Shown: in pieces, positions 50,866 through 59,012 of the stretch
Position numbering within the stretch: position 1 is the first letter of the stretch
Layout of the letters: each line of letters starts with the position of its first letter
From: a bacterium
GTDB lineage: Bacteria; Actinomycetota; Acidimicrobiia; Spongiisociales; Spongiisociaceae
Assembly (NCBI GenBank): GCA_028821265.1
Contig: JAPPGU010000029.1
Coordinates: forward strand, 1-64,000
Direction of reading: 5' to 3'
Length of the DNA stretch: 64,000 nt
Position numbers and translations under genes: made by a program
The notes under the pieces: model-generated
What the model was told of the DNA's origin: nothing
The model's input: only the letters and a program-made list of their open reading frames with translations
Database searches by the model: none

Positions 50866-52079
50866 GCCTCACCAGACTCTTGAGGATCCTATTCTGGGTC
50901 GGATGGGCCGCCTGGATCTTCGGCTCAGGTCTGGTCGTCCTCGCCTTCTCGTCGCTTGGAGACTGGCAGTTCGAAGAGGGCACACTCCATCTCACCTGGC
51001 AATTCATCTCCTTCTGGGTTGTCCTGTGGTGGGCCTACACATTCGTCTTCCGATACCGAAGGTCGGCCGCAGCGGTCATCAGGATCGGGAAGGGCATTGT
51101 CCGTCTGCCCGAGCGCATCTTGAACGCCGTGAAGAACAATCCTCTTTTCTTCATCACCTGGGCGGTATTGCTGGTGGGCTGGCAGATCGTGTCGTACATC
51201 GCACCCAAGGGGACTCTTGAACATCCGCTCGTGCCAGGATTCGACTACATAATCTACAACGCCCTTTACAGACTGTCTGGGAACTGGGACCTGTTCGGAG
51301 GTTTCAGCTTGCCCGGTCTGACCCTCCAATTCGGAGAGTTGGCACCGTTCCCCGCCATCGAGGGTGCTGAGTCGAGGACCTGGACCGCCGTGTTCCTGGC
51401 CTTGGGATTCCACTCCTTCATGACCCTTTCCCGACTGGTGGCCGGCTTGGGTGTCGGGTTGATCGCCGGCCTGGCTACCGGTCTCGCCCTTCCCTACTGG
51501 TCCGCCCTGCGCCAGATTTCTTGGGCGCCGTTCAACTTCCTGAGGATGATCCCGTTGCTGGCGGCGATCCCCTGGATGCAGTTCGCCCTCGGAGTTGACC
51601 TCCGCGCCACCACCCTCTTCATCGGCTTCGGCGTGTGGGTGATGCTGGTGGTGGCGACCATGAACGCTGTTGCCAACGTACCCGACCGTTACATCGAGAG
51701 CGCCCGTACCCTGGGCGCGTCGCGGCTGCGCACCTATTTCAAGGTGGTGGTTCCCGGCGCCATGCCGGAGCTACGTACCGCGCTCCTGCTGGCCGGAGGG
51801 CTCGGGTGGTCGTTGACGATCGCCGCCGAGTTCCTGGGCTTCCCGACCGGACTGGGCTTCATGGCCGCCGCGGCGGTTCAGGAAACCAACACGGCCCGGC
51901 TGGTGATCGTGGCCATCGTGGTCGCCTTCTACTCGCTCCTGACCTTCTATGGACTCAACCAGATGTTCAACCGGATGGTCAGCTGGATGCCGCAACGGGT
52001 CAGCGGAACGACTGACATCTCCAAGGTGGCGGGAGCCGCCGGCGCTGCCGGTCGCGCCGGAGACCAACTCCACGAATAG
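50862..52079 (+). CDS. ABC transporter permease 2
   Basis: A 405-residue permease. Two N-terminal helices (about 5-30 and 42-62) are additional to the standard core; an outside segment with FDYIIYNALYRLSGNWDLFGGF precedes the core helices from about 180. The coupling loop is ESARTLGASRLRTYFKVVVPGAMPELRTAL. The TTG start at 50862 overlaps the ATPase stop (TTGA). The two permeases are different in sequence, implying an asymmetric importer. Confidence 0.87.
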   Translation: MSLTRLLRILFWVGWAAWIFGSGLVVLAFSSLGDWQFEEGTLHLTWQFISFWVVLWWAYTFVFRYRRSAAAVIRIGKGIVRLPERILNAVKNNPLFFITWAVLLVGWQIVSYIAPKGTLEHPLVPGFDYIIYNALYRLSGNWDLFGGFSLPGLTLQFGELAPFPAIEGAESRTWTAVFLALGFHSFMTLSRLVAGLGVGLIAGLATGLALPYWSALRQISWAPFNFLRMIPLLAAIPWMQFALGVDLRATTLFIGFGVWVMLVVATMNAVANVPDRYIESARTLGASRLRTYFKVVVPGAMPELRTALLLAGGLGWSLTIAAEFLGFPTGLGFMAAAAVQETNTARLVIVAIVVAFYSLLTFYGLNQMFNRMVSWMPQRVSGTTDISKVAGAAGAAGRAGDQLHE

Positions 52080-52127
52080 TCCTAATCGACAACCGGCTCA
52101 GTCCACGGCAGTGACCCGACACAGATC

Positions 52128-53042
52128 ATGCTGATCGGGACCGTATTCGGGCTGATCACGGCGATCACCTTGGGCGTCAACAACCTGCTCACGGCGGTCG
52201 TGGCCCGCCGCTTCGGGGTGCTGCGCTCCACCACCGTCACCCTGACCATCGCCTTCGTGGTGATGATCGCCTGGGCGGTGGCGATCGGCGTGCCCTACCA
52301 GATAACGAGGGACCAGGTCATCCTGCTGGGCCTGCTGGGGGCGGCCGCAGCCACCTCGTTCCTGGGAAGCTACATGGCCCTGCGGCTCGGTCCGGTCTCG
52401 GTGGTGAGCCCCATCAGCGCCCTGTCGGGCGCGATCACCGTGCTCTATTCCTACTGGCTGCTCGCGGAGAGGCCCACCGCCGTGCAGTGGGTCGGTATCC
52501 CCATCGCCGCGGCAGGTGCCGTCCTGGCCTCGCTCGTCATCGAGAAGGGCACCAAGATCCGCCTGGTCACGTGGGGCCCGGTCTTCGCCATGATCGCGGT
52601 GCTGGTGGGATCGCTCTCCAATGCCGGGCTGAAGATTCCCATCCGGGACGGCCTCGACTCCAACTGGACCATCATCACCCAGCGGTTCTACACGGTCGCG
52701 TACGTCGCCCTGGTGTTCGTGATCATCGCCCGGATTACCCAGAACAGGAACCGCGAAGGGAAAGAGTCTCGCCTGGAGGACTGGGACAAGAGGCAATCGA
52801 AGATCACCTGGCGCAACGGATGGCTGCTGGTCCTGGTCGGGGTGATCGACGCCATCTCCTTCGTGACCTTCGGGTACGGTCTGGCCTACGCGCCGGCCTG
52901 GCTGATCGGGTTGCTCTCCCAGAGCGGCCGGGTTATCGCGGTGATCGGCGGGGTGATCTTCTTCCACGAACGCCTCCACCACCTGCAATGGACCGGGGTA
53001 GGGCTGGTAGCGGTCGGCCTGGTGATGTCCATCGCCGGCTAA
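52128..53042 (+). CDS. EamA/DMT-family transporter
   Basis: A 304-residue membrane protein with about ten helices in two repeats (EamA domains). SYMALRLGPVSVVSPISAL and LLAERPTAVQWVGIPIAAAGAVL close the first repeat; GYGLAYAPAWLIGLLSQSGRVIAVIGGVIFFHERLHHLQWTG-like text closes the second, in the usual family style. It begins 48 bases after the second permease and may share its message. DMT proteins export or import small metabolites; the substrate is unknown. Confidence 0.88.
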   Translation: MLIGTVFGLITAITLGVNNLLTAVVARRFGVLRSTTVTLTIAFVVMIAWAVAIGVPYQITRDQVILLGLLGAAAATSFLGSYMALRLGPVSVVSPISALSGAITVLYSYWLLAERPTAVQWVGIPIAAAGAVLASLVIEKGTKIRLVTWGPVFAMIAVLVGSLSNAGLKIPIRDGLDSNWTIITQRFYTVAYVALVFVIIARITQNRNREGKESRLEDWDKRQSKITWRNGWLLVLVGVIDAISFVTFGYGLAYAPAWLIGLLSQSGRVIAVIGGVIFFHERLHHLQWTGVGLVAVGLVMSIAG

Positions 53043-53139
53043 CAGGGTTCGCAAACAACTCCCTCCGCTCTCACATCACCGGCAATACGCTACTGTACGC
53101 AATGGAGGACGACGTTATAACTCGAAACAGGAGCGTAAG

Positions 53140-53523
53140 GTGACGACGTTGACCTACCAGGACGCAGCCCGGCACCTGCTGGCCCAAGGCTTCCAGGAGC
53201 TGGCCGCAGGAGACTCCCGCCAGGCATCCGAGAAGGGATGGGGAGCGGCCGCGCAGATGATCAAAGCCGTCGCCTCCAGCCGCGGATGGCAGCACAACAC
53301 CCACGCCTCCCTCTACCGTGTGATCGGCCGGCTGGTCAAGGAGACCGGCGACGACCGTATCCGGAACCGGTTCGGCATAGCCAACGGCCTCCACCAGAAC
53401 TTCTACGAGAACTGGGGAGACGCTGACTACGTGGCAGGGGGCCTGGCCGACGTGCAGGAACTGCTGGACCAACTGGAACCCTTGCTGGACCACGGGGAAG
53501 CTGATCCCCTGCCGATGACTTAG
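53140..53523 (+). CDS. PaREP1/HEPN-like small helical protein
   Basis: A 127-residue, mainly helical protein. LLAQGFQELAAGDSRQASEKGWGAAAQMIKAVA with a later RGWQHNTHASLYRV resembles the PaREP1/PaREP8 group, which has HEPN-like four-helix folds. A strict HEPN RxxxxH motif is not clear here, so RNase activity should not be assumed. GTG 53140 has AGGAG six bases before it. It is monocistronic by spacing. Function unknown. Confidence 0.7.
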   Translation: MTTLTYQDAARHLLAQGFQELAAGDSRQASEKGWGAAAQMIKAVASSRGWQHNTHASLYRVIGRLVKETGDDRIRNRFGIANGLHQNFYENWGDADYVAGGLADVQELLDQLEPLLDHGEADPLPMT

Positions 53524-53886
53524 CCTCCTGATTCGGCACAAGAACGCGAAAAACCGCAACCGCGGGCTCCGCCCGTCGGGCCCTCTCTCACCCCCGCCGC
53601 CACCACCCCGGTGTCAAGTGCATCCCGCCTCCCCTGGGAGGAGTTGCTCGACCTGATGTTCCCCCACGCGGTCCAGTCGACGTCCAACCGGACCTATGGT
53701 GCTTCAACCCGATCTTTCGTTTACACACGGGCCGGCCGCCCGGTCAGAGAACGCGTCTCCGTCCGCTCAAGGTGCTGGCCCTCAAGTGTGAAGGCTCGGG
53801 TCAACGGTTATCCAACACCGTATGGCGGGGGTGTGACACAAACGAGGAGCAAGACCGGCCGATCCCGCCCTTCGGTGAGAAACCGG
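53524..53886. repeat. Intergenic copy B of a twin-hairpin/GGGGGTGTGACAC element
   Basis: No gene can be supported in these 363 bases. About 20 bases after the PaREP1-like stop comes GCG-AAAAAC-CGC, then CGGGC-TCC-GCCCG (53563-53575) and GGGCCCTC, then a CGGGCCGGCCG block and CGGGGGTGTGACAC at 53826-53839. Order and position mirror copy A at 41994-42213. Confidence 0.4.
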
Positions 53887-54729
53887 TTAGGTCTTGGGGA
53901 AGTTGTACCGGAAAACTCCGCCGGTGCGGACCATCTCCGCCGCGATCCCGTCGGCGTGCTGGACGAAGCGGTTCAGCATGGCGTTGATCTGGTCCGGCAC
54001 GTCCTGGAGTGCCTTGTGACCCGCTCCCACCACCTTGCCGATCACCACCTGCGGACACAGCTCCCGCAGCAGATCCAAGTCGATGTCGGGCTGACCGCAG
54101 TCGATATACAGGTAAGGGCACTTCACGCCGCGCATGATCGGTTCCGCGTCAAACCCCATCATCCCCTTCCACCCGTTGAGGATCACGTGGTCCGGAACCT
54201 CAGCCAGCCGCTCGGAGATGGTCGCCACCCGGGAAGGATCGTCCGTCGGAAGGTAGGAGGCGCTCAGGAACATGCGCAGCGTCTCGCGGAAGTCGCTCTC
54301 GGCCGTCATCAGATGATCGAACGGACCGTGGTGTTGCTGGTGCCAGCCGGGAATGTTGGAGGGTGAGTCGAGGCTGGCGATCGCCCCCACCAACTCAGGG
54401 TGGCGGGCCGCGGCGGAGATGATCACCTGGCCGCCCATGCTCTGGCCGACCAGAACCGGCTTCTCGAGACCCAACTGCCGGATGAGTTCCGCCACGTCGT
54501 CGCCATGCTGCTCCATCGTGTACACCACGTCGGGCTTGTCGCTCTCACCATGACCCCGCAGGTCGACCGAGATACAGCGATGGTTCGGGGAGAAATACTC
54601 CTCCTGGTTGCCGAAGCCGGTGCGGTTCCCGAAGCCGCCATGGATGAAGATGATGGCCGGGTCTCCCGAGCCGAGCTCGTGGTAGGCGATCCGGACGCCG
54701 TCCGGAGTGGTGATGGTCTGGGCAGTCAT
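53887..54729 (-). CDS. Alpha/beta hydrolase, paralogue 1
   Basis: A 280-residue alpha/beta hydrolase. IFIHGGFGNRTGFGNQ gives the HG oxyanion motif, the nucleophile Ser lies in VLVGQSMGGQV and the catalytic His in VGAGHKALQDVPDQI; the acid is probably in CPYLYIDCGQPDID. It shares long stretches with the genes at 54843 and 56859, above all the last 60 residues (LNRFxQHAxGIAAEMVRTGG). Typical activities are esterase, lactonase or C-C hydrolase. The substrate is unknown. Confidence 0.88.
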   Translation of the reverse strand: MTAQTITTPDGVRIAYHELGSGDPAIIFIHGGFGNRTGFGNQEEYFSPNHRCISVDLRGHGESDKPDVVYTMEQHGDDVAELIRQLGLEKPVLVGQSMGGQVIISAAARHPELVGAIASLDSPSNIPGWHQQHHGPFDHLMTAESDFRETLRMFLSASYLPTDDPSRVATISERLAEVPDHVILNGWKGMMGFDAEPIMRGVKCPYLYIDCGQPDIDLDLLRELCPQVVIGKVVGAGHKALQDVPDQINAMLNRFVQHADGIAAEMVRTGGVFRYNFPKT

Positions 54730-54842
54730 ACCCTGAGGTTAGCCCTGCCGCGCACGGGTAGATCCGACGGCTGGGAGCGAACAGCGCAGTCCGGATGAGC
54801 CGGTTGGAATGGGCTTTCGGAGAAGAACGGCTCGCCGTCTGG

Positions 54843-55691
54843 CTAGACCTCTGGGAAGTTGTACCGGAACACTCCCCCGGTCCGGACCATCTCAGCCGCG
54901 ATCCCCTCCGCGTGCTGGATGAAACGGTTCAGCATGGCGTTGATCTGATCCGGCACATCCTGAAGAGCCTTGTGACCCGCCCCCACCGTCTTGCCGATCA
55001 CCACCTGCGGACACAGCTCCCGCAGCAGATCAAGGTCGATATCGGGCTGGCCGCAGTCGATGTACAGGTACGGGCACCTGACCGCCCGGAGTATGTCCGT
55101 CGGGTCGTAGTCCACCTTGCCGGCCCAGCTGTTGAGGATCACATGGTCGGGCACCTCGGCCAGGCGCTCCGCCATCTGCCCGAGCCGCGAGGGATGGTCT
55201 GTCGGCAGGTAGGCGGCGCTCAGGAAGGCGATCAGGGTCTCCCGGAAGGGTCCGTCCGCGGTCATCAGGTGGTCGTAGGGACCATGGAACCGCTGGTGCC
55301 AGCCGGGAATGTTGCTGGGAGAGTCCAGGCTGGCCACGGCCGTCACCAGATCCGGGTAGAAGGCGGCCACCGAGATGACCACCTGGCCGCCCATGCTCTG
55401 GCCGACCAGAACCGGTCTGTCGAGCTCCAGTTGCCGGATGAGCTCGGCCACGTCGTGCCCGTGCTGCTCCATCGTGAGCAGTTGGTCCGGCTTGTCGCTG
55501 TCGCCGTGACCGCGCAGGTCCACCGCCAGGCAACGATGGTTCGGGGAGAAGTACTCCTCCTGGTTGCCGAAGCCACGGCGGTTGCTGTAGGCGCCGTGGA
55601 TGAAGATGATGGCCGGGTCGCCCGAGCCGACCTCGTGATAGGCGATCCGGGTGCCGTCGCTGAGGGCGACCGTGCGGGCTGGACGGGACAT
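54843..55691 (-). CDS. Alpha/beta hydrolase, paralogue 2
   Basis: A 282-residue hydrolase of the same family as its neighbours, with HGAYSNRRGFGNQ, the VLVGQSMGGQVVIS nucleophile elbow and GKTVGAGHKALQDV. ATG 55691 aligns its N-terminus (DGTRIAYHEVGSGDPAI) with the paralogues; an open frame continues far upstream but only shadows the ParA gene. It starts 41 bases after the ParA stop, so ParA and this hydrolase may be co-transcribed. DNA of the last 150 coding bases is nearly identical to that of the 56859 paralogue. Confidence 0.88.
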   Translation of the reverse strand: MSRPARTVALSDGTRIAYHEVGSGDPAIIFIHGAYSNRRGFGNQEEYFSPNHRCLAVDLRGHGDSDKPDQLLTMEQHGHDVAELIRQLELDRPVLVGQSMGGQVVISVAAFYPDLVTAVASLDSPSNIPGWHQRFHGPYDHLMTADGPFRETLIAFLSAAYLPTDHPSRLGQMAERLAEVPDHVILNSWAGKVDYDPTDILRAVRCPYLYIDCGQPDIDLDLLRELCPQVVIGKTVGAGHKALQDVPDQINAMLNRFIQHAEGIAAEMVRTGGVFRYNFPEV

Positions 55692-55732
55692 TCGCAGGGA
55701 GCATAGTTGCCCCGCGTCGGGTGCCCGTCCGC

Positions 55733-56713
55733 CTAGTCGCGATCCATTCTGTCGAGGATGGTCCCGGCCAGCGCGCGGAAGTCCCTGTAGCACTCCCGGA
55801 CGGCCCGGGTGTGACCACCGATGGCTCCGTCTGCCGCCTCCAGCGCGAACATCGGCTTGCGCGCATGCTGCGCCATCGGCATCAGGCTTCGGTAGTGCTT
55901 GAGGGTCGCCAGGCAGTTGGGGTCGTCGCCTACGGTCGGGGGAGACTCCGGGTCTTGGCCGCAGACCTCCCTCGAGTAGACGCCCGGGATGCGATCGGCC
56001 CACCGCTGGTAGGCCATGACGGTACGATCCTGGCGGGTCGCATGCTGGCGGACCACGTAGCCGATCGGCCGCATCGCGCCATCCGGCAGGGCCAGATCCT
56101 CGACCGGATTGCAAGGATGCCGTTCTGCCCATTGGCCCCGCCAGTCGCGCAGGGTAGGACCGAGGTTCCCCAGTCCCTGAATGGAGTACAGGTCCGGCGT
56201 CAGCGGAACGACCACATAGTCCGCCGCGACCAGCGCCGCCCGGTTCAGCGCGCCCAGGTTCGGACCGACATCCACCAGCACCAGATCGGCTTCCGCTTCC
56301 GTCGCCGCCCGCCGTAAGGCACGCCACAAGGCGGACACCACCCGGAAGGAGCGCGGCCTCCGGTCCAGACAGCCGGCCCATTGGCGGGAAATCTCATCCT
56401 CGGCCGCCGCCAGCCTCTGGTCACCCACCACCAGATGAAGGCCGGGGCCACGCCCCACGAGGTGCGGGGATCCCACATCACCCGTCCCCTCCAGCAACGG
56501 CTTGAGCGCGCTGTAGATCGTGCTCCTACTCCGATCCTCCCACAGTGGTTCGAGACTGTCGTCATCGATGAACATGCTGGTGAGGTTCGCCTGGGGATCA
56601 AGATCGGCGGCAACGACCTTCCGATCGAGATCCGAGTACATCCAAGCTAGATGGTAAACCAATGAGGTCTTACCCACACCACCCTTGTTATTGAAGAAAG
56701 CGACAACTCTCAT
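55733..56713 (-). CDS. ParA-family ATPase, orphan
   Basis: A 326-residue ParA/MinD-like ATPase. FFNNKGGVGKTSLVYHLAW holds the deviant Walker A, VVAADLDPQANLT the A' motif and VLVDVGPNLGALNRAAL Walker B. No N-terminal HTH is present, and no parB-like gene or centromere-type repeats are seen nearby. The C-terminal 100 residues (YQRWADRIPGVYSREVCG, then LATLKHYRSLMPMAQHARKPMF) occur in a group of stand-alone ParA-like proteins. It is placed between two paralogous hydrolases, on the same strand. A role in chromosome or plasmid partition is not supported; positioning or regulatory function is open. Confidence 0.85.
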   Translation of the reverse strand: MRVVAFFNNKGGVGKTSLVYHLAWMYSDLDRKVVAADLDPQANLTSMFIDDDSLEPLWEDRSRSTIYSALKPLLEGTGDVGSPHLVGRGPGLHLVVGDQRLAAAEDEISRQWAGCLDRRPRSFRVVSALWRALRRAATEAEADLVLVDVGPNLGALNRAALVAADYVVVPLTPDLYSIQGLGNLGPTLRDWRGQWAERHPCNPVEDLALPDGAMRPIGYVVRQHATRQDRTVMAYQRWADRIPGVYSREVCGQDPESPPTVGDDPNCLATLKHYRSLMPMAQHARKPMFALEAADGAIGGHTRAVRECYRDFRALAGTILDRMDRD

Positions 56714-56858
56714 GCCTCAAGCCTCGACGTGACGATCAGGCCGGCCGGGTCAGGACGGAACTCGCGCTCAGGGCGTCCGTTACGAACCATCTCCTCCGCG
56801 GCTGGTGGTCTCCCCGGTCCGAGAGAGCGCGCGAGGCCGAAACAGTGCATTGTCCCGG

Positions 56859-57698
56859 CTAGAGGTCCGGGAAGTTGTACCGGAACACTCCCCCGGTCCG
56901 GACCATCTCAGCCGCGATCCCGTCGGCGTGCTGGATGAACCGGTTCAGCATGGCGTTGATCTGATCCGGCACATCCTGGAGAGCCTTGTGCCCGGCCCCC
57001 ACCGTCTTGCCGATCACCACCTGCGGGCAGTGCTCGCGCAGCAGATCGAAATCCAGGTCGGGTTGGCCGGAATCGACGTAGAGGTAGGGACAGGTCATGC
57101 GGCGCAGGGTGTCGCTCGGCTCGTAGGCCTTCATCGCGTCCCAGGCCCGGACGATCATGTGATCCGGTATCCCGGCCAGCCGCTCCTCGAGGCCCCCCAC
57201 CCAGGAGGGGTCGTCGGTGGGCAGGTAGGCGGCCGCCAGGAACCGGTGCACCCCTTCCCGGTAGGGACCGTCGAACCTGATCAGATGATCGAAGGGCGAG
57301 TGGAAACGCTTCTGCCAGCCCGGAATGTTGCTCGGCGAATCGAGGCTGGCCACCGCCCTCACCAGATCCGGATGTCGGGCCGCCACCGAGATGACCACCT
57401 GGCCGCCCATGCTGTGACCGACCATGACCGCGGGCGGAAGAGCGAGGTGGCGCATCAACTCCGCCACATCGTCGGCATACCGGGCCATCGAGTAGACCTG
57501 GTCGGGCTTGTCGCTATCGCCGTGGCCTCTCAGGTCCACTGCGATGCAGCGATGGTTCGGAGAGAAGTACTCCTCCTGGTTGCCGAACGCGTGGCGGGTT
57601 CCGTAGATACCGTGGATGAAGACGATGGGCGGGTCGCCGGCGCCCACCTCCTGGTAGGCGATGCGTACCCCGTCGGAGGTGGTGAAGGATGGACTCAT
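56859..57698 (-). CDS. Alpha/beta hydrolase, paralogue 3
   Basis: A 279-residue hydrolase with VFIHGIYGTRHAFGNQ, the VMVGHSMGGQVVIS nucleophile elbow (GHSMG rather than GQSMG) and GKTVGAGHKALQDV. Its middle, which forms the cap domain, differs most from the other two copies (FHSPFDHLIRFDGPYREGVH), while both ends are nearly the same, as after gene conversion or selection for a new substrate. ATG 57698 gives a length like the paralogues; ATG 57710 is an alternative. Confidence 0.88.
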   Translation of the reverse strand: MSPSFTTSDGVRIAYQEVGAGDPPIVFIHGIYGTRHAFGNQEEYFSPNHRCIAVDLRGHGDSDKPDQVYSMARYADDVAELMRHLALPPAVMVGHSMGGQVVISVAARHPDLVRAVASLDSPSNIPGWQKRFHSPFDHLIRFDGPYREGVHRFLAAAYLPTDDPSWVGGLEERLAGIPDHMIVRAWDAMKAYEPSDTLRRMTCPYLYVDSGQPDLDFDLLREHCPQVVIGKTVGAGHKALQDVPDQINAMLNRFIQHADGIAAEMVRTGGVFRYNFPDL

Positions 57699-57822
57699 GA
57701 GTCCGAGCATACCGCCGGGCCGGCCGGTGGAGCCATTGCGATAACGCCTTTGTCGCCCGGACCGTCTCCGTCGAGGACCGAGCCGAAGCCTTGCCGATCC
57801 GGTTGGCCCGAGGCGGCGGCCG

Positions 57823-58989
57823 CTACGTGGCGGCGAAGAAGTCCAGGAGGGTCGAGGCGGCTTGCTCGACCTGGGACTCGGTGATCTGGGGGAAGCAGGG
57901 TAGCCCGATCATCTGCGAGGCGGTTCGCTCGGCGACCGGTAACGAACCGGCCCGCAGACCCATCCACTCGTAGGCGGGATGGAGATGGAGCGGGGGGTTG
58001 TAGTACAGCCGGGTGGCGATGCCATGGGCGGCGAGATGGGCGCGAGCCTGGTCGCGGAGGTGGGCGGGTACCAGCACGTTGTAGGCGAAGTAGACATGGC
58101 GCGCCCAGGGCGCCTCATGGGCAGCCGTCACGGGCGTCCCGGCGAAGGCCTCCCTGTAGAGGGCGGCGGCGCGGCGGCGGCCTGCGATCCGGTCTTCCAG
58201 CGTCGGGAGCTTGGCGGCCAGGACCGCCGCCTGGAGGGTGTCGAGGCGCTGGTTGTAACCCTGTTCCAGCACCGTCCAACCGTGGCCCCCGGTCAGGTCC
58301 TTGCCCGAGAGCTTCTGGCCGGGAGCGTGACCGTAGTTGCGGAGCACCCCGACGCGGTGGGCCAGGTCAGGGTCGTCGGTGACCACGATCCCCCCGTCGC
58401 CGTACCCGCCAAGGATCTTCCCCGGCGCCAGGCTGAAACAGCCGAGCGGCCCGAAGGTTCCGGTCTTGCGGCCCCTGTACTCGGCGCCCACGGCGAGGGC
58501 CGAGTCCTCCAACACCACGATCCCGTGACGGTCGGCAACCGCTCGGATCGGGTCGAGATCGGCTGGGTGACCGAACAGGTGGACCGGAAGGATCACCCGG
58601 GTCCGCGGGGTGATCGCCTCTTCCAACCGGGCGGGATCCATGGTGAAGGTGTGGTCGTCCGTATCCGACAGGACGACCCTCGCGCCGGCGTGGGTCACCG
58701 CCGCCGCGGTGGGCGTGTCCGTGTTGGGAACGGTTATCACCTCGTCGCCGGGCTCGAGGTCGAGCGCCGCCAGGGCGAGATGGAGTGATGCCGTACCGGA
58801 ACCCACCCCGATGGCGTAGCGGGCGCCCACGTAGGCGGCGAAGGACTCCTCGAAGGCCTCGAGCTCCTCACCCAGGACGTAGAGGCCGCTGGCCAGCACC
58901 CGGTCGATCGCATCGTGGATCTCGGTCTTGAGCGACCCGTACTCGGCGGCCAGATCGGACATGGGTACTACCACGGCGGAGTCCTCCAT
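57823..58989 (-). CDS. DegT/DnrJ/EryC1/StrS-family aminotransferase
   Basis: A 388-residue PLP sugar-type aminotransferase. GSGTASLHLAL binds phosphate, LEDSALAVGAEYRGRKTG carries the PLP-contacting Asp, and SLAPGKILGGYGDGG the lysine. The C-terminal RLYYNPPLHLHPAY is typical. ATG 58989 is preferred over farther in-frame codons, which have no similarity; ATG 58962 is possible. Such enzymes make amino sugars for cell-surface glycans or antibiotics, yet no nucleotide-sugar genes are adjacent. The stop region is followed by the hydrolase paralogue. Confidence 0.9.
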   Translation of the reverse strand: MEDSAVVVPMSDLAAEYGSLKTEIHDAIDRVLASGLYVLGEELEAFEESFAAYVGARYAIGVGSGTASLHLALAALDLEPGDEVITVPNTDTPTAAAVTHAGARVVLSDTDDHTFTMDPARLEEAITPRTRVILPVHLFGHPADLDPIRAVADRHGIVVLEDSALAVGAEYRGRKTGTFGPLGCFSLAPGKILGGYGDGGIVVTDDPDLAHRVGVLRNYGHAPGQKLSGKDLTGGHGWTVLEQGYNQRLDTLQAAVLAAKLPTLEDRIAGRRRAAALYREAFAGTPVTAAHEAPWARHVYFAYNVLVPAHLRDQARAHLAAHGIATRLYYNPPLHLHPAYEWMGLRAGSLPVAERTASQMIGLPCFPQITESQVEQAASTLLDFFAAT

Positions 58990-59012
58990 CAGGTTGGTGA
59001 TCGCGAGGAATC

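Noticed and set aside
53140-53523. HEPN toxin of a HEPN-MNT toxin-antitoxin pair
   Set aside because: There is no adjacent nucleotidyltransferase gene and no clear RxxxxH motif.
55733-56713. Chromosome partition locus or origin near the ParA gene
   Set aside because: No parB, dnaA, DnaA boxes or parS-like palindromes were found around it.
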